Made by a program: the position numbers and the translations under genes. From Tritrichomonas musculus (lineage: Eukaryota > Parabasalia > Tritrichomonadida > Tritrichomonadidae), in contig JAPFFF010000035.1 of the NCBI GenBank assembly GCA_039105265.1, positions 496,001 to 560,000 of the forward strand: DNA of 64,000 bases, in the 5' to 3' direction. The notes under the pieces were generated by a model. It worked only from the letters and a program-made list of their open reading frames with translations, had not been told where the DNA came from and did not search any database. Of the stretch, positions 62,484-64,000 are shown in pieces (within the stretch, counting starts at the first letter, position 1; the number at the start of each line of letters is the position of its first letter).

Positions 62484-63514
62484 CACAGTGATCTCATCTT
62501 CATTTCCTTCTTCATCATTTATGTGTTCTTCAGCAAGAATAATATGCCATGCAGCCTCGTCAAGGTTTTTTTGAATTCCTTCGCCATTTTTCAACATCTC
62601 GGCATAAAAAATCATCACTGTGTAAAAATGATGTTAAATCGATTTAACATGGCCTTCGTCAGATGCCATCTTGAAATAACAGGCAGCTTTAACTTTATCT
62701 ACAGAAATACCATTACCATCTCTGTACATGACAGTAAGATTGAACATTGCTTTTTTTTTTTTTCTACAGCTCAAATATGAACATTGCTTTTTTGCCAACA
62801 ATCATGGCATAGTTAAACATAGAGAGAACATCGCCTTGGTTGTGCTGCTTTTGTCTCGTCTTGAGGTAGTTTGATGCCTTTATTCAACCGTATGCGTACT
62901 TTTGATGGGCTTCTACCAAAGCCACTTTCAGAGGCTTTGATAACGAATTCTGCACCAAATTGCCGGTCGTATAGAACTCCATCATCAGTTAAAAGAAGAT
63001 CACCATAATAGAAGGTGATATGGATATCACCATTGTCTGATGCCGTTTGAAGTGTGAGGCATATTTTCTCTTTGTAGGAAAGGTCATCATCATCTTGTAT
63101 GAGAATGCAGGCCATCTTCATGCAGGCATTTGGGTTTTCCATATCGGCAGCCTTCTTGATGTATTACCTTGCTTCAACCTTATTCAAAGGGACACCTATG
63201 CATTTCTCCATCATTAAACCGAGCTTGAGAGAAATGCATAGGTTAGCTACTTTTCTTGTCAATTTCATCACTGTCATTTTCACTTTCATTCTCACTTTCG
63301 CTATCACTGAAATGATTCTTGTTTAATATTATTTTTGAATTTCTGAATCATCATCATTGTGAATTTTGAAGTCAATGTCACTATATCTTTCTCTGTCACT
63401 CTCACGCATTGAAACAATATTTTCATTATTGGATTTTTCTTTCGTTTTATCATAATCATTTTCTTTGTAGCATGTTGATGCTATGTTAAATGAATTTGGT
63501 CCTTTTTTCATCAT
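62484..63514 (-). pseudogene. Decayed Sel1-repeat gene with acidic N-terminus
   Basis: An ATG at 63514 opens MMKKGPNSFNIASTCYKEND with an acidic Ser/Asp/Glu stretch, then stops. A further acidic run (SDSESENESENDSDEIDKK) and Sel1 units follow in other frames: LKLGLMMEKCIGVPLNKVEA, stop, YIKKAADMENPNACMKMACI, then AMFNLTVMYRDGNGISVDKV and FYAEMLKNGEGIQKNLDEAA. At least four breaks separate them. The Sel1 part is GC-richer than its flanks, as in other conserved trichomonad genes. A 19-bp inverted word (atcactgtgtaaaaatgat) at 62473-62492 and 62614-62632 brackets the last piece. Confidence 0.7.
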
Positions 63515-63906
63515 TTTTAAATTTAAATGAAGTCAAAGCTTTTATAAAAAAAAAAAAAAAATGTATTTAAATAATAAACTATTTAAATACAAACTGTTTG
63601 TTGAAATTAAAATTAATATATAATAAATAATAATAAAAAAATACGTGAAAGTTTTTCTTTCAATTTTGAATTATAAAAATGCTAACTTGAATTAAAAAAT
63701 CCAATTCAATGAAATGAACGTTTATAAATTCATACAAAAATATATCAAGTTGAATGATCAAAAATAAAAGTCAATTAAAATAATTATATTTTATGATTTA
63801 TAATGTTGTTTTAAACAAGTTTAGATTTCATACTTTATATAAAAAGGAAAAAAGAAAACTAATTAATTATAAACATTTTTTTACCTACATCTAAAATTTA
63901 AACATC
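63515..63906. other. AT-rich spacer
   Basis: Nothing recognised; an A run at about 63547. Confidence 0.45.
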
Positions 63907-64000
63907 CTAAGTATTATTCTCTAATTCACGAATAACCTGGGAGCCTCCCAAATTTTTATAAGTTTGATAATACCTTGTTGCCTTTTCAACATTTTGCTCG
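63907..64000 (-). CDS. C-terminal end of a gene entering from the right, probably Sel1-type
   Basis: Thirty-one minus-strand codons are open to the window edge and end in TAG at 63907: EQNVEKATRYYQTYKNLGGS then QVIRELENNT. The spacing of VEKATRYYQ and the Gly pair resembles a terminal Sel1 unit (KAxxYYxxAxxxG). The rest lies outside the window. Confidence 0.5.
   Translation of the reverse strand, partial: EQNVEKATRYYQTYKNLGGSQVIRELENNT

Overview
The window looks like a nuclear contig from a parabasalid protist, most likely a Tritrichomonas-type trichomonad. The DNA is very AT-rich and the genes are intron-free. The gene families are trichomonad trademarks: BspA-like LRR_5 proteins, an ankyrin/DUF3447-type protein, LRR-kinase-Sel1 fusions, Cys-rich and Phe/Ser-repeat type I surface proteins, a mariner element and probable Polinton debris. 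Several genes carry a TCA(C/T)(A/T)-type initiator a few bases before the ATG. The species call is an inference from families and composition, not from a marker gene.

Layout. 1-1.9 kb: a capsid-like fossil running off the left edge, joined to a GC-rich fossil with a direct repeat. 1.9-4.2 kb: a decayed IS630/Tc1-like transposase gene split by a complete mariner (TA duplication, 22-bp perfect ends, open D34D transposase). 4.2-6 kb: satellites, a broken host gene and a kinase scrap. 6.4-7.4 kb: an intact single-pass membrane protein. 8.0-14.4 kb: a 6.3-kb hAT-type transposon with inverted ends, subterminal repeats, a 676-residue transposase, an extra gene and two minisatellites. 15.3-20.6 kb: a decaying LRR-kinase-Sel1 gene. 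21.2-22.5 kb: a probably myristoylated coiled-coil protein. 23.0-28.7 kb: two damaged Phe/Ser-repeat surface genes flanking a broken Sel1 gene. 28.9-30.6 kb: a non-coding element with about 209-bp inverted ends. 31.4-33.8 kb: an ankyrin-LRR gene plus a stray duplicate of one of its segments. 34.5 kb: a phosphatase scrap. 35.0-37.7 kb: the intact Phe/Ser-repeat surface protein.

39.2-42.3 kb: a 1044-residue protein joining two RRMs, an RCC1 region and a DEDDy 3'-5' exonuclease, an architecture I do not recognise. 43.9-53.7 kb: a 3273-residue Cys-rich surface protein with 32 copies of a 78-residue repeat. Across 31 repeats only two silent sites were seen to vary. Its 5' side is a 1.5-kb (TTTA)n tract. 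55.2-55.8 kb: a Mutator-like MITE with 9-bp duplications. 56.0-62.0 kb: a 6-kb inverted-repeat structure that holds only satellites. 62.2-64 kb: Sel1 remnants and the tail of a gene entering from the right.

The genes do not form a pathway. The common themes are the cell surface (four type I membrane genes or relics), Sel1/LRR signalling proteins, and heavy transposon and satellite turnover that has broken about half of the gene-sized loci.
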